From contig CAKSBF010000006.1 in assembly GCA_934438075.1 (NCBI GenBank), positions 77,555-141,554 of the forward strand: a stretch of 64,000 bases of DNA, given 5' to 3'. This DNA is from an uncultured Clostridia bacterium (GTDB taxonomy: Bacteria; Bacillota; Clostridia; UBA1381; UBA9506). Below the pieces are notes generated by a model, which worked only from the letters and a program-made list of their open reading frames with translations, was not told the DNA's origin and searched no databases. Below, in pieces: positions 8,339-15,730 of this stretch (the first letter of the stretch is position 1; the number at the start of each line of letters is the position of its first letter). Both the position numbers and the translations under genes were made by a program.

Positions 8339-9323
8339 TTTCGTCACCTCTTTCCACTGCCTCACCGGGTTCAATATCCTCCGTAGTGTAGTTTACAATC
8401 GGTGCACGGCTGCCGACCTCAGCCCCAGCCTGATACTCTCCGTAAAAGGTATCAATATCCTTAATAAATTTGCGGTTTAAAAGATGCAGCGGAATGTGCT
8501 GCGGACAAACGCGCGAACATTCGCCGCAATCCGTACAACGCCCTACCACGTGAAAAGCACGGATAATATGAAACATTTTTTCCTCAAAAGAGTTTGCCGC
8601 CGCCTTATTTTCAACACCGGAATTTGGATTGTCAAACACACATTTTTCGCAGGTACACGCCGGACAAACATCCCGACAGGCATTGCAGCGAATACAGCGC
8701 GAAAGCTCATTTTGCCAAAAAGCAAAGCGCTCATCGGGTGTCATTTTCTCCAATTTTTCCACTTCGTCAAACCTTGCGGAATCAAGTATCTCGCCGTCAG
8801 CACCCAAAAGCTCATCATAGACAACATGTTTTTTTGATTTACAATTGATGCATCTGTCCGGCAAGAGGGATGCACGTTCAAGCGCCAGAGTGCCATCATA
8901 CAGAGTATCAACTGCAATTTTTTCGCCCTCTTCGCGAACGGCGGCAATGCCATCAGCACAATCTCTTATCTTTCCGGCGTCCAGCATACCGCTGCAGGGA
9001 ACCCCTACTGCATAAACCTTTTCACGGTCAAAGCGATGCTCTGTGAGCAGCTGATTAAAGCTGTAGGTATCGCACGGCTTTAAAAAAACAAGTACCTTGC
9101 TTTCACTTTTTGCTGTTTCCTTTATCAGATATTTTGAAAAGTTTGCACCACAGAAATCATTCCAGACAAAGGACTTTTCCAGTTCTTCCACCGTACGAAA
9201 AACAGCCGGCGTCACGTCATAATCAAATTCTCCCGCTTTCCAGCCGAGAACACGGTCTGCCGCACCATTGCTAAGCAGCTCGCAAGCTTTTGAAACGAGA
9301 ATTTCGCGTTTTATTTCTTGCAT
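8331..9323 (-). CDS. [4Fe-4S] dicluster protein, FlxC-like
   Basis: A 330-residue iron-sulfur protein. The N-terminal region has FLKPCDTYSFNQLL and GVPCSGM, like the coenzyme F420 hydrogenase/dehydrogenase beta (FrhB/FdhB) family, and CINCKSKK in the middle. The C-terminal half has CIRCNACRDVCPACTC and CTDCGECSRVCP, two ferredoxin motifs. It sits between the FlxD-like gene (overlap of 13 bases) and the FlxB-like gene (overlap of 8 bases). It would relay electrons between the NADH-oxidising subunit and the Hdr complex. Assignment as FlxC is by context and by similarity of plan. Confidence 0.76.
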   Translation of the reverse strand: MQEIKREILVSKACELLSNGAADRVLGWKAGEFDYDVTPAVFRTVEELEKSFVWNDFCGANFSKYLIKETAKSESKVLVFLKPCDTYSFNQLLTEHRFDREKVYAVGVPCSGMLDAGKIRDCADGIAAVREEGEKIAVDTLYDGTLALERASLLPDRCINCKSKKHVVYDELLGADGEILDSARFDEVEKLEKMTPDERFAFWQNELSRCIRCNACRDVCPACTCEKCVFDNPNSGVENKAAANSFEEKMFHIIRAFHVVGRCTDCGECSRVCPQHIPLHLLNRKFIKDIDTFYGEYQAGAEVGSRAPIVNYTTEDIEPGEAVERGDENA

Positions 9324-9745
9324 CGCAAATCCTCCAATCTCTTATTTTCACCCAACGCGGCAACCTTTTGTGCAAAATCGTTCATGGTTGCAGCAAACTT
9401 TGCTCCCTCAGCCGCACTGACCCATTCCACACGGGTACGTTCCTTTTCAATACCAAGGTAATCCAACATAGAAAACAGCAGCGCCATGCGGCGACGTGTA
9501 TAATAATTTCCGGAGGTATAATGACAGTCACCCGGATGACAGCCGCAGATAATCACTCCATCCGCACCGCGCTGAAACGCACGAAGAATAAACATCGGAT
9601 TAACTCTGCACGAACAGGGCACGCGAATAATCTTTACATCTGCAGGATAATTTAAACGGTTATTCCCTGCCAAATCAGCGCCGGCATAAGAACACCAATT
9701 ACAGCAGAAAGCCACGATAAGCGGTTTATATTCTTTTATTTGCAT
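9311..9745 (-). CDS. MvhD/FlxD-family [2Fe-2S] electron-transfer subunit
   Basis: A 144-residue protein of the methyl-viologen-reducing hydrogenase delta family. Visible motifs are FCCNWCSY near the N-terminus, the PCSCRV segment and CGCHPGDCHY, whose cysteines bind the [2Fe-2S] cluster. In known systems MvhD/FlxD docks on HdrA and passes electrons from hydrogenase, formate dehydrogenase or FlxABC. A longer frame exists upstream, but it would read back into hdrA. The ATG at 9745 with GGAGGT upstream gives the family's normal N-terminus and overlaps the hdrA stop by 10 bases. Confidence 0.88.
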   Translation of the reverse strand: MQIKEYKPLIVAFCCNWCSYAGADLAGNNRLNYPADVKIIRVPCSCRVNPMFILRAFQRGADGVIICGCHPGDCHYTSGNYYTRRRMALLFSMLDYLGIEKERTRVEWVSAAEGAKFAATMNDFAQKVAALGENKRLEDLRCKK

Positions 9746-11730
9746 ATTGCATCTACCTCCGCCATAATTTGTTTGCTTGTAAAGCCGCGTAAATCCATTG
9801 CGCCGGACATACAGGCCACTGTACAAGCGCCGCAGCCCTGACATACCGCTTCATTTACCACAGCAATACGGCGAAGCTTTGTCGTTCTGTCCGGCATTCT
9901 GAATTCTTTTTCCTGATAGCTGATCGCGCCGTAAGGACATACTTTTTCACAGGTGGAACAGCCGTTACACATCATTTCGTCCGAATGGGCAATACATGGG
10001 TTGCCTGTTAATTTATCCTTACAAAGCAGGCCAATCACCTTAGATGCAGCAGCACCCGCCTGCGATACCGTTTCCGGAATATCCTTCGGACCCTGGCAGG
10101 CACCGGAAAGGAATACCCCGGCTGTCGGGCTTTCCACAGGTCGAAGTTTGGGATGTGCCTCGGTGAAAAAGTCGTTGGTATCCATACTGGCTGTCAACAT
10201 GGTGGCCAAAGGTCTTGCAGATTTATCCGGTTCAATTGCAGCGGCAAGCACAACCAAATCAGCATCGATATGAAGCTGCTTACCGTCCAGTAAATCAGAC
10301 GCCTGAACCTTCAGCGTGCCATTTTCCGGTGATACCTTTCCGACCATCCCCTTGATATAATGCACGCCATATTCTTCTACTGCGCGGCGATAAAATTCAT
10401 CAAAATTCTTACCCGGAGTACGAACATCAATATAAAAGACGTAAACATCAGTATCCGGATATTTATCACGAATCAGCATAGCATGCTTTGCCGTATACAT
10501 ACAGCAGATTTTTGAGCAATATTCCTTTCCCTTCTGCGCACAAGCTTCACAACGCGAGCCAACGCACTGCACAAAAACAATGGTGTGCGGATGCTCTCCG
10601 TCGGACGGACGAAGCAGCGTTCCACCCGTAGGTCCTGCCGCATTCATCAGACGCTCCAGTTCCAGCGAAGTAATAACATCCTTCGACTGCGAGTAAGCAA
10701 ATTCATCAAACGGCTCCATAGAAATCGGATTAAATCCAGTCGCCGCAACAATCGCGCCATATTTTTCCTCAATAAATTCATCTTTGGCCTGATAATCAAT
10801 CGCGCCGGCGCTGCACACCTTGGAGCAAACCCCGCATTTTCCCGTTTTCAGCATCATACAATGATTTGGGTCAATAGTTGCCACCTTTGGCACTGCCTGC
10901 GCAAACGGAATATAAATTGCGCGGCGGTTATCCATCCCCAGGTTAAATTCATTCGGAATCTTCTTCTGCGGGCACTTTTCCGTACACAGTCCGCAGCCGG
11001 TGCAAATATCCTCTTTTACATATCTTGCCTTTTTCTTAATGGTTACATCAAAGTTGCCGACAAAACCTTTAATATCTGTTACCTCAGAATAAGAGAAAAT
11101 ACGAATTTTCTCATTTTGTGCCACATCCACCATTTTCGGCGTAAGGATACAGGCAGCACAATCCAAAGTCGGAAAGGTTTTATCCAGTTGAGCCATTTTT
11201 CCGCCGATAGTCGGTTTCGTCTCCACAATATCCACCGGAAATCCTGCGTCCGCAATATCCAGCGCTGTCTGGATACCGGCAATCCCCCCGCCGATGACCA
11301 GTGCACGCTTGGTAACAGGACTTTCGCCCGGCGTAAGCGGTGCATTCAAATTTACTTTTGCAACGGCTGCTTTGGCGAGAATAATCGCCTTTTCCGTACC
11401 AACCGGCATTTCCTTGTGCACCCAGGAGCATTGCTCCCGAATATTCGCAATTTCCACCATATAAGGATTCAGCCCCGCAGCAGCAGCCGTTTTACGGAAG
11501 GTTGCCTCATGCATACGCGGCGAACAGGAACAGACCACTATTCCTGTCAGTTTGTGCTCTGCAACTGCCTCTTTAATCATATTTTGCCCTGCTTGAGAAC
11601 ACATATATTGATAATCGGTGGAGAATACAACACCCGGCTCATTTTTTAACGCTTCCGCCACCGCTGCCACATCTACCGTTCCGGCGATGTTGGTACCGCA
11701 GTGACAGACAAAAACTCCAATTCTCTGCAT
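9736..11730 (-). CDS. hdrA: Heterodisulfide reductase-like subunit A (flavin-bifurcating core)
   Basis: A 664-residue flavoprotein, the usual length for HdrA. Features in order: N-terminal CHCG segment, thioredoxin-reductase-like FAD fold with GGGIAGIQ at about residue 148, the HdrA-specific CAACILTPKM cluster motif, two internal ferredoxin-type motifs (CTGCGLCTEKC and CGVCSKVC), and two C-terminal [4Fe-4S] motifs (CNGCSTCEKVC and CQGCGACTVAC). In methanogens and FlxABCD-HdrABC the HdrA flavin is the site of electron bifurcation, with one electron going to ferredoxin and one to HdrBC. It is flanked by hdrC and flxD in the canonical hdrB-C-A-mvhD order. Confidence 0.92.
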   Translation of the reverse strand: MQRIGVFVCHCGTNIAGTVDVAAVAEALKNEPGVVFSTDYQYMCSQAGQNMIKEAVAEHKLTGIVVCSCSPRMHEATFRKTAAAAGLNPYMVEIANIREQCSWVHKEMPVGTEKAIILAKAAVAKVNLNAPLTPGESPVTKRALVIGGGIAGIQTALDIADAGFPVDIVETKPTIGGKMAQLDKTFPTLDCAACILTPKMVDVAQNEKIRIFSYSEVTDIKGFVGNFDVTIKKKARYVKEDICTGCGLCTEKCPQKKIPNEFNLGMDNRRAIYIPFAQAVPKVATIDPNHCMMLKTGKCGVCSKVCSAGAIDYQAKDEFIEEKYGAIVAATGFNPISMEPFDEFAYSQSKDVITSLELERLMNAAGPTGGTLLRPSDGEHPHTIVFVQCVGSRCEACAQKGKEYCSKICCMYTAKHAMLIRDKYPDTDVYVFYIDVRTPGKNFDEFYRRAVEEYGVHYIKGMVGKVSPENGTLKVQASDLLDGKQLHIDADLVVLAAAIEPDKSARPLATMLTASMDTNDFFTEAHPKLRPVESPTAGVFLSGACQGPKDIPETVSQAGAAASKVIGLLCKDKLTGNPCIAHSDEMMCNGCSTCEKVCPYGAISYQEKEFRMPDRTTKLRRIAVVNEAVCQGCGACTVACMSGAMDLRGFTSKQIMAEVDAICK

Positions 11731-11747
11731 GGATTGCTTCTCCTTTC

Positions 11748-12140
11748 TTATTTCGAATACTTTCGCATAGCGCTCATAAGCGCCTGCTGCGGCAGTTCAT
11801 CATCAATCAGCGCCGGAATATCATTTGCTGTCAAATGATTTGCGCCTTTTTGGCGAATCACGCAAAGTCTCAGCGCCTCCACCAGTTTTGCCGGCTCGAC
11901 TCCTCTCGGACAACGATCCACGCACGCAAAACAGGAAAGACATTTGTATATAGAGTCGGACTTCATCAGTGCTTCCAGTTCACCGTTTTCCACCATGTAA
12001 ACAAACTGATGCGGATGATATTCCATAGCATCATAGGAGGGACAAGTGCCCGAACATTTTCCGCAGCGCATACACTTGCGCGGATTTACGCCGCTCATGC
12101 GAAGAATCTGTTCCTTTTGCCGTTCATTTTTATTCAGCAT
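11748..12140 (-). CDS. hdrC: Heterodisulfide reductase-like subunit C
   Basis: A 130-residue soluble protein with two [4Fe-4S] motifs, CMRCGKCSGTCPSYDAM near residue 18 and CLSCFACVDRCPRGV near residue 68, the standard HdrC plan. It links HdrA to the catalytic HdrB. It starts inside the end of hdrB with an 11-base overlap and precedes hdrA by 17 bases. Confidence 0.9.
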   Translation of the reverse strand: MLNKNERQKEQILRMSGVNPRKCMRCGKCSGTCPSYDAMEYHPHQFVYMVENGELEALMKSDSIYKCLSCFACVDRCPRGVEPAKLVEALRLCVIRQKGANHLTANDIPALIDDELPQQALMSAMRKYSK

Positions 12141-12936
12141 GTGAATCCTCCTTTACGCCAAATGCCTCAGCCAGTAGCTCCGTAAAATATACCACAGGCA
12201 CGGAACTTTCGCCTCTTTCTAAATTATATTTGCACAGCGGACAGGCTGTCACAATCATTTCTGCTCCAGCATTTGCTGCGCTGTCGCTGACTGCATTTGA
12301 TTTTTTCTTTGCCAGCGCCGCGTCCTCCAACACTGCATAACCTCCGCAGCATTCGTTTCTCTGCGGATAAATAACAGGTTCAGCGCCGAGCGCTTCTATC
12401 AGTCTCTCCATTATACGCGGATTTTCCACATCATCAAAATTCATTACCTTGCCGGGTCGCAGAAGCATGCAGCCATAATACGCCGCAATTTTCCTGCCTG
12501 CAAGCGGCTTGACAACCGCTTCACGGATTTTATCAAAACCAACTTTCTGCTCCAGCAGTTCCAGATAGTGATAAACCTCCGTCTCGCCATGGTACGGCTC
12601 CGACGGTTCCTTGTCCTGCTGCATGTAAAGATTTACCTTCGCAGCAAAATTCTCCTCTGTCTGCATAGCATGATTGGTTTGTTTTATTACATTATGACAG
12701 GCTGAACATACCGTCACCAACGGCTGTCCGCAGGCTTTCGCAGCGGTAAGCGCACGAACGCTTGAAAGCTTGGAGGCTATCTCGTCCTTTGCGCTGACAA
12801 AAACACCGCCGCAGCATTGCCAATTTTCAATTTCACAAAGCTCAACGCCGAGAATCTCTGCACATTTACGCGCATAATAATCAAGCTTTTTTGCCTTGGT
12901 ACGGAGGGTGCAGCCTGGAAAATAACTAACCTTCAT
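12130..12936 (-). CDS. hdrB: Heterodisulfide reductase-like subunit B (two CCG domains)
   Basis: A 268-residue protein with two cysteine-rich CCG domains. The first has Cys9 (FPGCTL), then WQCCGG and CSACH. The second has YGCML, NECCGG and CPLCKY. In HdrB these bind noncubane [4Fe-4S] clusters that reduce a disulfide. Bacteria of this kind are not expected to make CoM-S-S-CoB, so the true electron acceptor differs. Because the operon also holds a fumarate reductase pair whose TfrB lacks its CCG domain, HdrB may supply that part. The ATG at 12936 follows GGGAGGT. Confidence 0.9.
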   Translation of the reverse strand: MKVSYFPGCTLRTKAKKLDYYARKCAEILGVELCEIENWQCCGGVFVSAKDEIASKLSSVRALTAAKACGQPLVTVCSACHNVIKQTNHAMQTEENFAAKVNLYMQQDKEPSEPYHGETEVYHYLELLEQKVGFDKIREAVVKPLAGRKIAAYYGCMLLRPGKVMNFDDVENPRIMERLIEALGAEPVIYPQRNECCGGYAVLEDAALAKKKSNAVSDSAANAGAEMIVTACPLCKYNLERGESSVPVVYFTELLAEAFGVKEDSHAE

Positions 12937-12953
12937 TGTTTACCTCCCATACA

Positions 12954-14330
12954 TTAAACCATTTGTTCGGGGTGAAATACCTCATCAAATTTTTCCTCTG
13001 TTAAAAAGCCAAGTGCAACGCAGGCTTCTTTCAAGGATATATTATCTTTATATGCTTTCTTCGCTGTTTTTGCAGCGTTTTCATACCCGATATACGGATT
13101 CAGCGCTGTAACCAGCATGAGAGAATTGTGCAAGTTATGATACATTTTTTCTTTATTCGCCGTAATGCCGACCGCACAGTTATTATTAAAAGAAACAATC
13201 GCTTCTGCCAGCAAGCGCGCCGACTGCAGGAAGTTATAAGCAGCCACAGGCATGAACACATTTAATTCAAAATTCCCCTGAGACGCTGCCATACCGACTG
13301 CAACATCATTTCCCATAACCTGGACCGCAACCATGGTAACTGCCTCACACTGTGTCGGATTGACCTTGCCCGGCATAATAGAAGAACCCGGTTCATTCTC
13401 CGGAATATGAATCTCACCGAGGCCGTCACGCGGTCCGGATGCCAGCCAGCGAACATCGTTAGCAATCTTCATCATGTCACAGGCTGTTGCTTTTATCGCC
13501 CCGTGCGCAAAGACAAGTTCGTCCTTCGAGGTGAGCGCATGAAATTTATTTTCCGCCGTAACAAAAGGCTTGCCGGTTAGCTCAGCTACCTTTGCCGCAA
13601 CCAGCTCCGAAAAACCGGCAGGTGCATTCAACCCTGTGCCAACGGCTGTTCCGCCAAGCGCCAACTCATGCAACGGTTTTACAGCCAGCTTTAAAAGTTC
13701 TGCATCTCTTTCCAGACTGGAACGCCAACCGGAAATCTCCTGACTGAATTTAATCGGCGTTGCATCCTGCAAATGCGTACGTCCCGATTTGACAATTCCT
13801 TCATTCTCCTGCTCCAAACGCCGGAGGGTTGCAATCAGCATTTCAATTGCCGGAAGCAGTTTATCCTCAATAGCAACCACGGCCGAAATATGCATCGCCG
13901 TCGGGAAGGTATCATTGGAAGACTGGCTCATATTAATGTCATCATTCGGATGACAAAGTTTCTTATCAGCAAGCTGATTAGCACGGTTTGCAATTACTTC
14001 ATTTGCATTCATGTTCGACTGCGTACCGGAGCCGGTTTGCCATACTACAAGCGGGAAATGTTCATTCAATTTTCCGGAAATAACCTCATCACAAGCAGCA
14101 GAAATCGCAGCAAGTTTCTCTGCCGTCATTTTCTCGGGTTTCAGCTCTGCATTGGCAAGAGCCGCCGCTTTTTTCAAGATTCCGAAAGCGTGCGTTATCT
14201 CCCTTGGCATCGTTTCAATATCTACGCCGATTTTAAAATTTTCACGGCTTCTTTGTGTCTGCGCTGCCCAAAGACGGTCCGCGCGGACTTTCATCTCACC
14301 CATGGAATCATGTTCTGTACGGTATTCCAT
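12954..14330 (-). CDS. fumC: Fumarate hydratase, class II
   Basis: A 458-residue homotetrameric class II fumarase that interconverts malate and fumarate in the cytosol. The family signature GSSIMPGKVNPTQCE is near residue 318. The GSGTQSNMN and GRTHLQDATP blocks carry active-site residues. Length is normal. It stands between malate dehydrogenase (18 bases upstream) and hdrB (18 bases downstream) and so belongs to the same operon as the fumarate reductase genes. In the reductive direction it would supply fumarate to that enzyme. Confidence 0.95.
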   Translation of the reverse strand: MEYRTEHDSMGEMKVRADRLWAAQTQRSRENFKIGVDIETMPREITHAFGILKKAAALANAELKPEKMTAEKLAAISAACDEVISGKLNEHFPLVVWQTGSGTQSNMNANEVIANRANQLADKKLCHPNDDINMSQSSNDTFPTAMHISAVVAIEDKLLPAIEMLIATLRRLEQENEGIVKSGRTHLQDATPIKFSQEISGWRSSLERDAELLKLAVKPLHELALGGTAVGTGLNAPAGFSELVAAKVAELTGKPFVTAENKFHALTSKDELVFAHGAIKATACDMMKIANDVRWLASGPRDGLGEIHIPENEPGSSIMPGKVNPTQCEAVTMVAVQVMGNDVAVGMAASQGNFELNVFMPVAAYNFLQSARLLAEAIVSFNNNCAVGITANKEKMYHNLHNSLMLVTALNPYIGYENAAKTAKKAYKDNISLKEACVALGFLTEEKFDEVFHPEQMV

Positions 14331-14347
14331 TTCATTTCCACCTTCCC

Positions 14348-15292
14348 TTATATTTCAAGACTATTAATAACATCCTTCAGTGTATCTGCGCTATGGCGCA
14401 GTTTAGCAATTTCATCATCAGTCAGCGGAACATTGACCTTGCCGCGCACGCCATTATGACCAATCATGTTCAGCGTGCTGAGACATACGTCCTTAATGCC
14501 ATACTCACCGTGCATCATAGCCGAAACGGTCATCGTAGTGTCAATGCCGCTCAAAATGCATTTGCATATGTGACAGACAGAAACCGAGACAGCATAAAAG
14601 GTCGCACCCTTGCGCGCAATAACCCTTCCGCCCGATTTTTTCACATATTGTTCAATTTCCTCGAAATTTAATTCTGGACTCTCCAGTCCCGGTGTAATAA
14701 TTAATTTACGGCATTCGTTGATCGGAACATTAGAAATGTTGGCAACAGACCACGGAATAAATGAAGAATCTCCATGTTCTCCAAATACATAAGCATGGAC
14801 ATTGCTTTGATTAATATTATAATACTCCGCCAATCTTGCACGCAGGCGCGATGTGTCCAAAATAGTGCCCGAACCGATAATACGATTTTCCGGAATGCCC
14901 GATAATTTGATGAAGGTGTAGGTCAGAATATCAACCGGATTACTGACGATGATATACACGGCATCCGGAGCATATTTGGTGATTTCGGGAATAATCGTTT
15001 TGGTGATATTCACGTTTGTCTGCGCAAGCTCCAGTCTGGTTTGACCCGCTTTTCTGGCGATACCCGAGGTCAGGATAACGATGTCAGAATTAACGGCATC
15101 GCGATAATCACCTGCATAAACAGAACATGCCCCGCAAAACGGAGTACCCTGTCTGATATCAAGCGCTTCGCCGAGCGCCTTCTCATTGTTGATATCAATC
15201 ATAACAATTTCTGACGCTATGCCCATCACAGTCAGTGTGTAAGCAATCGTGGAGCCGACGCTGCCGGTTCCGATAATGGATATTTTGTTCAT
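14348..15292 (-). CDS. mdh: Malate dehydrogenase (LDH-like fold, Arg at the specificity position)
   Basis: A 314-residue NAD-dependent 2-hydroxyacid dehydrogenase of the LDH/MDH family. Motifs: GTGSVGS for NAD at residues 8-14, catalytic DTSRLR, and the active-site histidine in GEHGDSS. The substrate loop reads ARKAGQTRLEL. The residue at the classic position 102 is Arg (residue 80 here), as in malate dehydrogenases; lactate dehydrogenases have Gln. Arg109 is present as the R of QTR. Overall similarity is to L-lactate dehydrogenases, so automatic labels may call it LDH. Its place directly before fumC supports oxaloacetate/malate as substrate. It is the first gene of the operon, with a promoter at 15513-15541. 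Confidence 0.85.
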   Translation of the reverse strand: MNKISIIGTGSVGSTIAYTLTVMGIASEIVMIDINNEKALGEALDIRQGTPFCGACSVYAGDYRDAVNSDIVILTSGIARKAGQTRLELAQTNVNITKTIIPEITKYAPDAVYIIVSNPVDILTYTFIKLSGIPENRIIGSGTILDTSRLRARLAEYYNINQSNVHAYVFGEHGDSSFIPWSVANISNVPINECRKLIITPGLESPELNFEEIEQYVKKSGGRVIARKGATFYAVSVSVCHICKCILSGIDTTMTVSAMMHGEYGIKDVCLSTLNMIGHNGVRGKVNVPLTDDEIAKLRHSADTLKDVINSLEI

Positions 15293-15512
15293 AATGCACC
15301 TCTCATTTCAACATTGTCTGCTATATTGTATCATCCTTCGAGTAAAATAGGAATTGTCAAATCTGTATAGCCATAAGATAATTGACGATATAAGTCCTCA
15401 TAATGTTTCCGCGTTGCAGAAATCATCATAAATGACTGTGTTATAAAAACACCCTTCCCCGTCAAGCATATCGAAACCCCATTATTACTCTATTTTATTA
15501 TAGCTTAATGCT

Positions 15513-15541
15513 ATTATACTACTTTGTTAAAAAAAAATCAA
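15513..15541 (-). promoter_or_regulatory. Sigma-A promoter of the mdh-fum-hdr-flx-tfr operon
   Basis: On the minus strand, TTGATT (15536-15541) and TATAAT (15513-15518) are spaced by 17 bases, giving an untranslated leader of about 210 bases before mdh. The -35 and -10 hexamers and the spacing are the same as in the pckA promoter at 17421-17449. Confidence 0.72.
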
Positions 15542-15621
15542 TGTGCGTTTTAGACAAAATTCGTCTTAATATGACAACAAATATTTCCGTTATTTGTCTT
15601 TCTGCATAAAATAAAAACAAA

Positions 15622-15665
15622 GCGCGCCAATAAAGTGCTCGTCATCCAGCGTTTTATTAGCGCAC
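15622..15665. repeat. 13-bp inverted repeat downstream of pckA
   Basis: Bases 15622-15634 pair with 15653-15665 over 13 positions (two G-U pairs when read as minus-strand RNA). The 18-base loop can itself form GCT/AGC pairs. It follows the pckA terminator and precedes the mdh promoter on the minus strand. A second terminator or a protein-binding site is possible; no T-run follows. Confidence 0.5.
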
Positions 15666-15697
15666 AAAAGAGGCTGCAGCAAAAGCCACAGCCTCAA
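15666..15697 (-). terminator. Rho-independent terminator of pckA
   Basis: Stem GAGGCTG(T)GGC/GC(T)GCAGCCTC with loop TTTT and a short T-run on the minus strand, about 35 bases after the pckA stop. It separates pckA from the mdh operon, which has its own promoter. Confidence 0.75.
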
Positions 15698-15730
15698 ACA
15701 GTTTTTCTTTATTATTGTTATTAAAGGAAA

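Noticed and set aside
9745..9844. A longer MvhD/FlxD protein starting at 9844
   Set aside because: The extra 33 residues are an out-of-frame reading of the end of hdrA; the ATG at 9745 has the proper site and gives the family N-terminus.
14348..15292. L-lactate dehydrogenase as the product name
   Set aside because: The specificity loop has Arg, not Gln, at position 102, and the operon context is malate/fumarate.
15622..15665. A riboswitch in the mdh leader
   Set aside because: The inverted repeat lies upstream of the predicted mdh promoter, so it would not be in the mdh transcript, and no known riboswitch core is visible.
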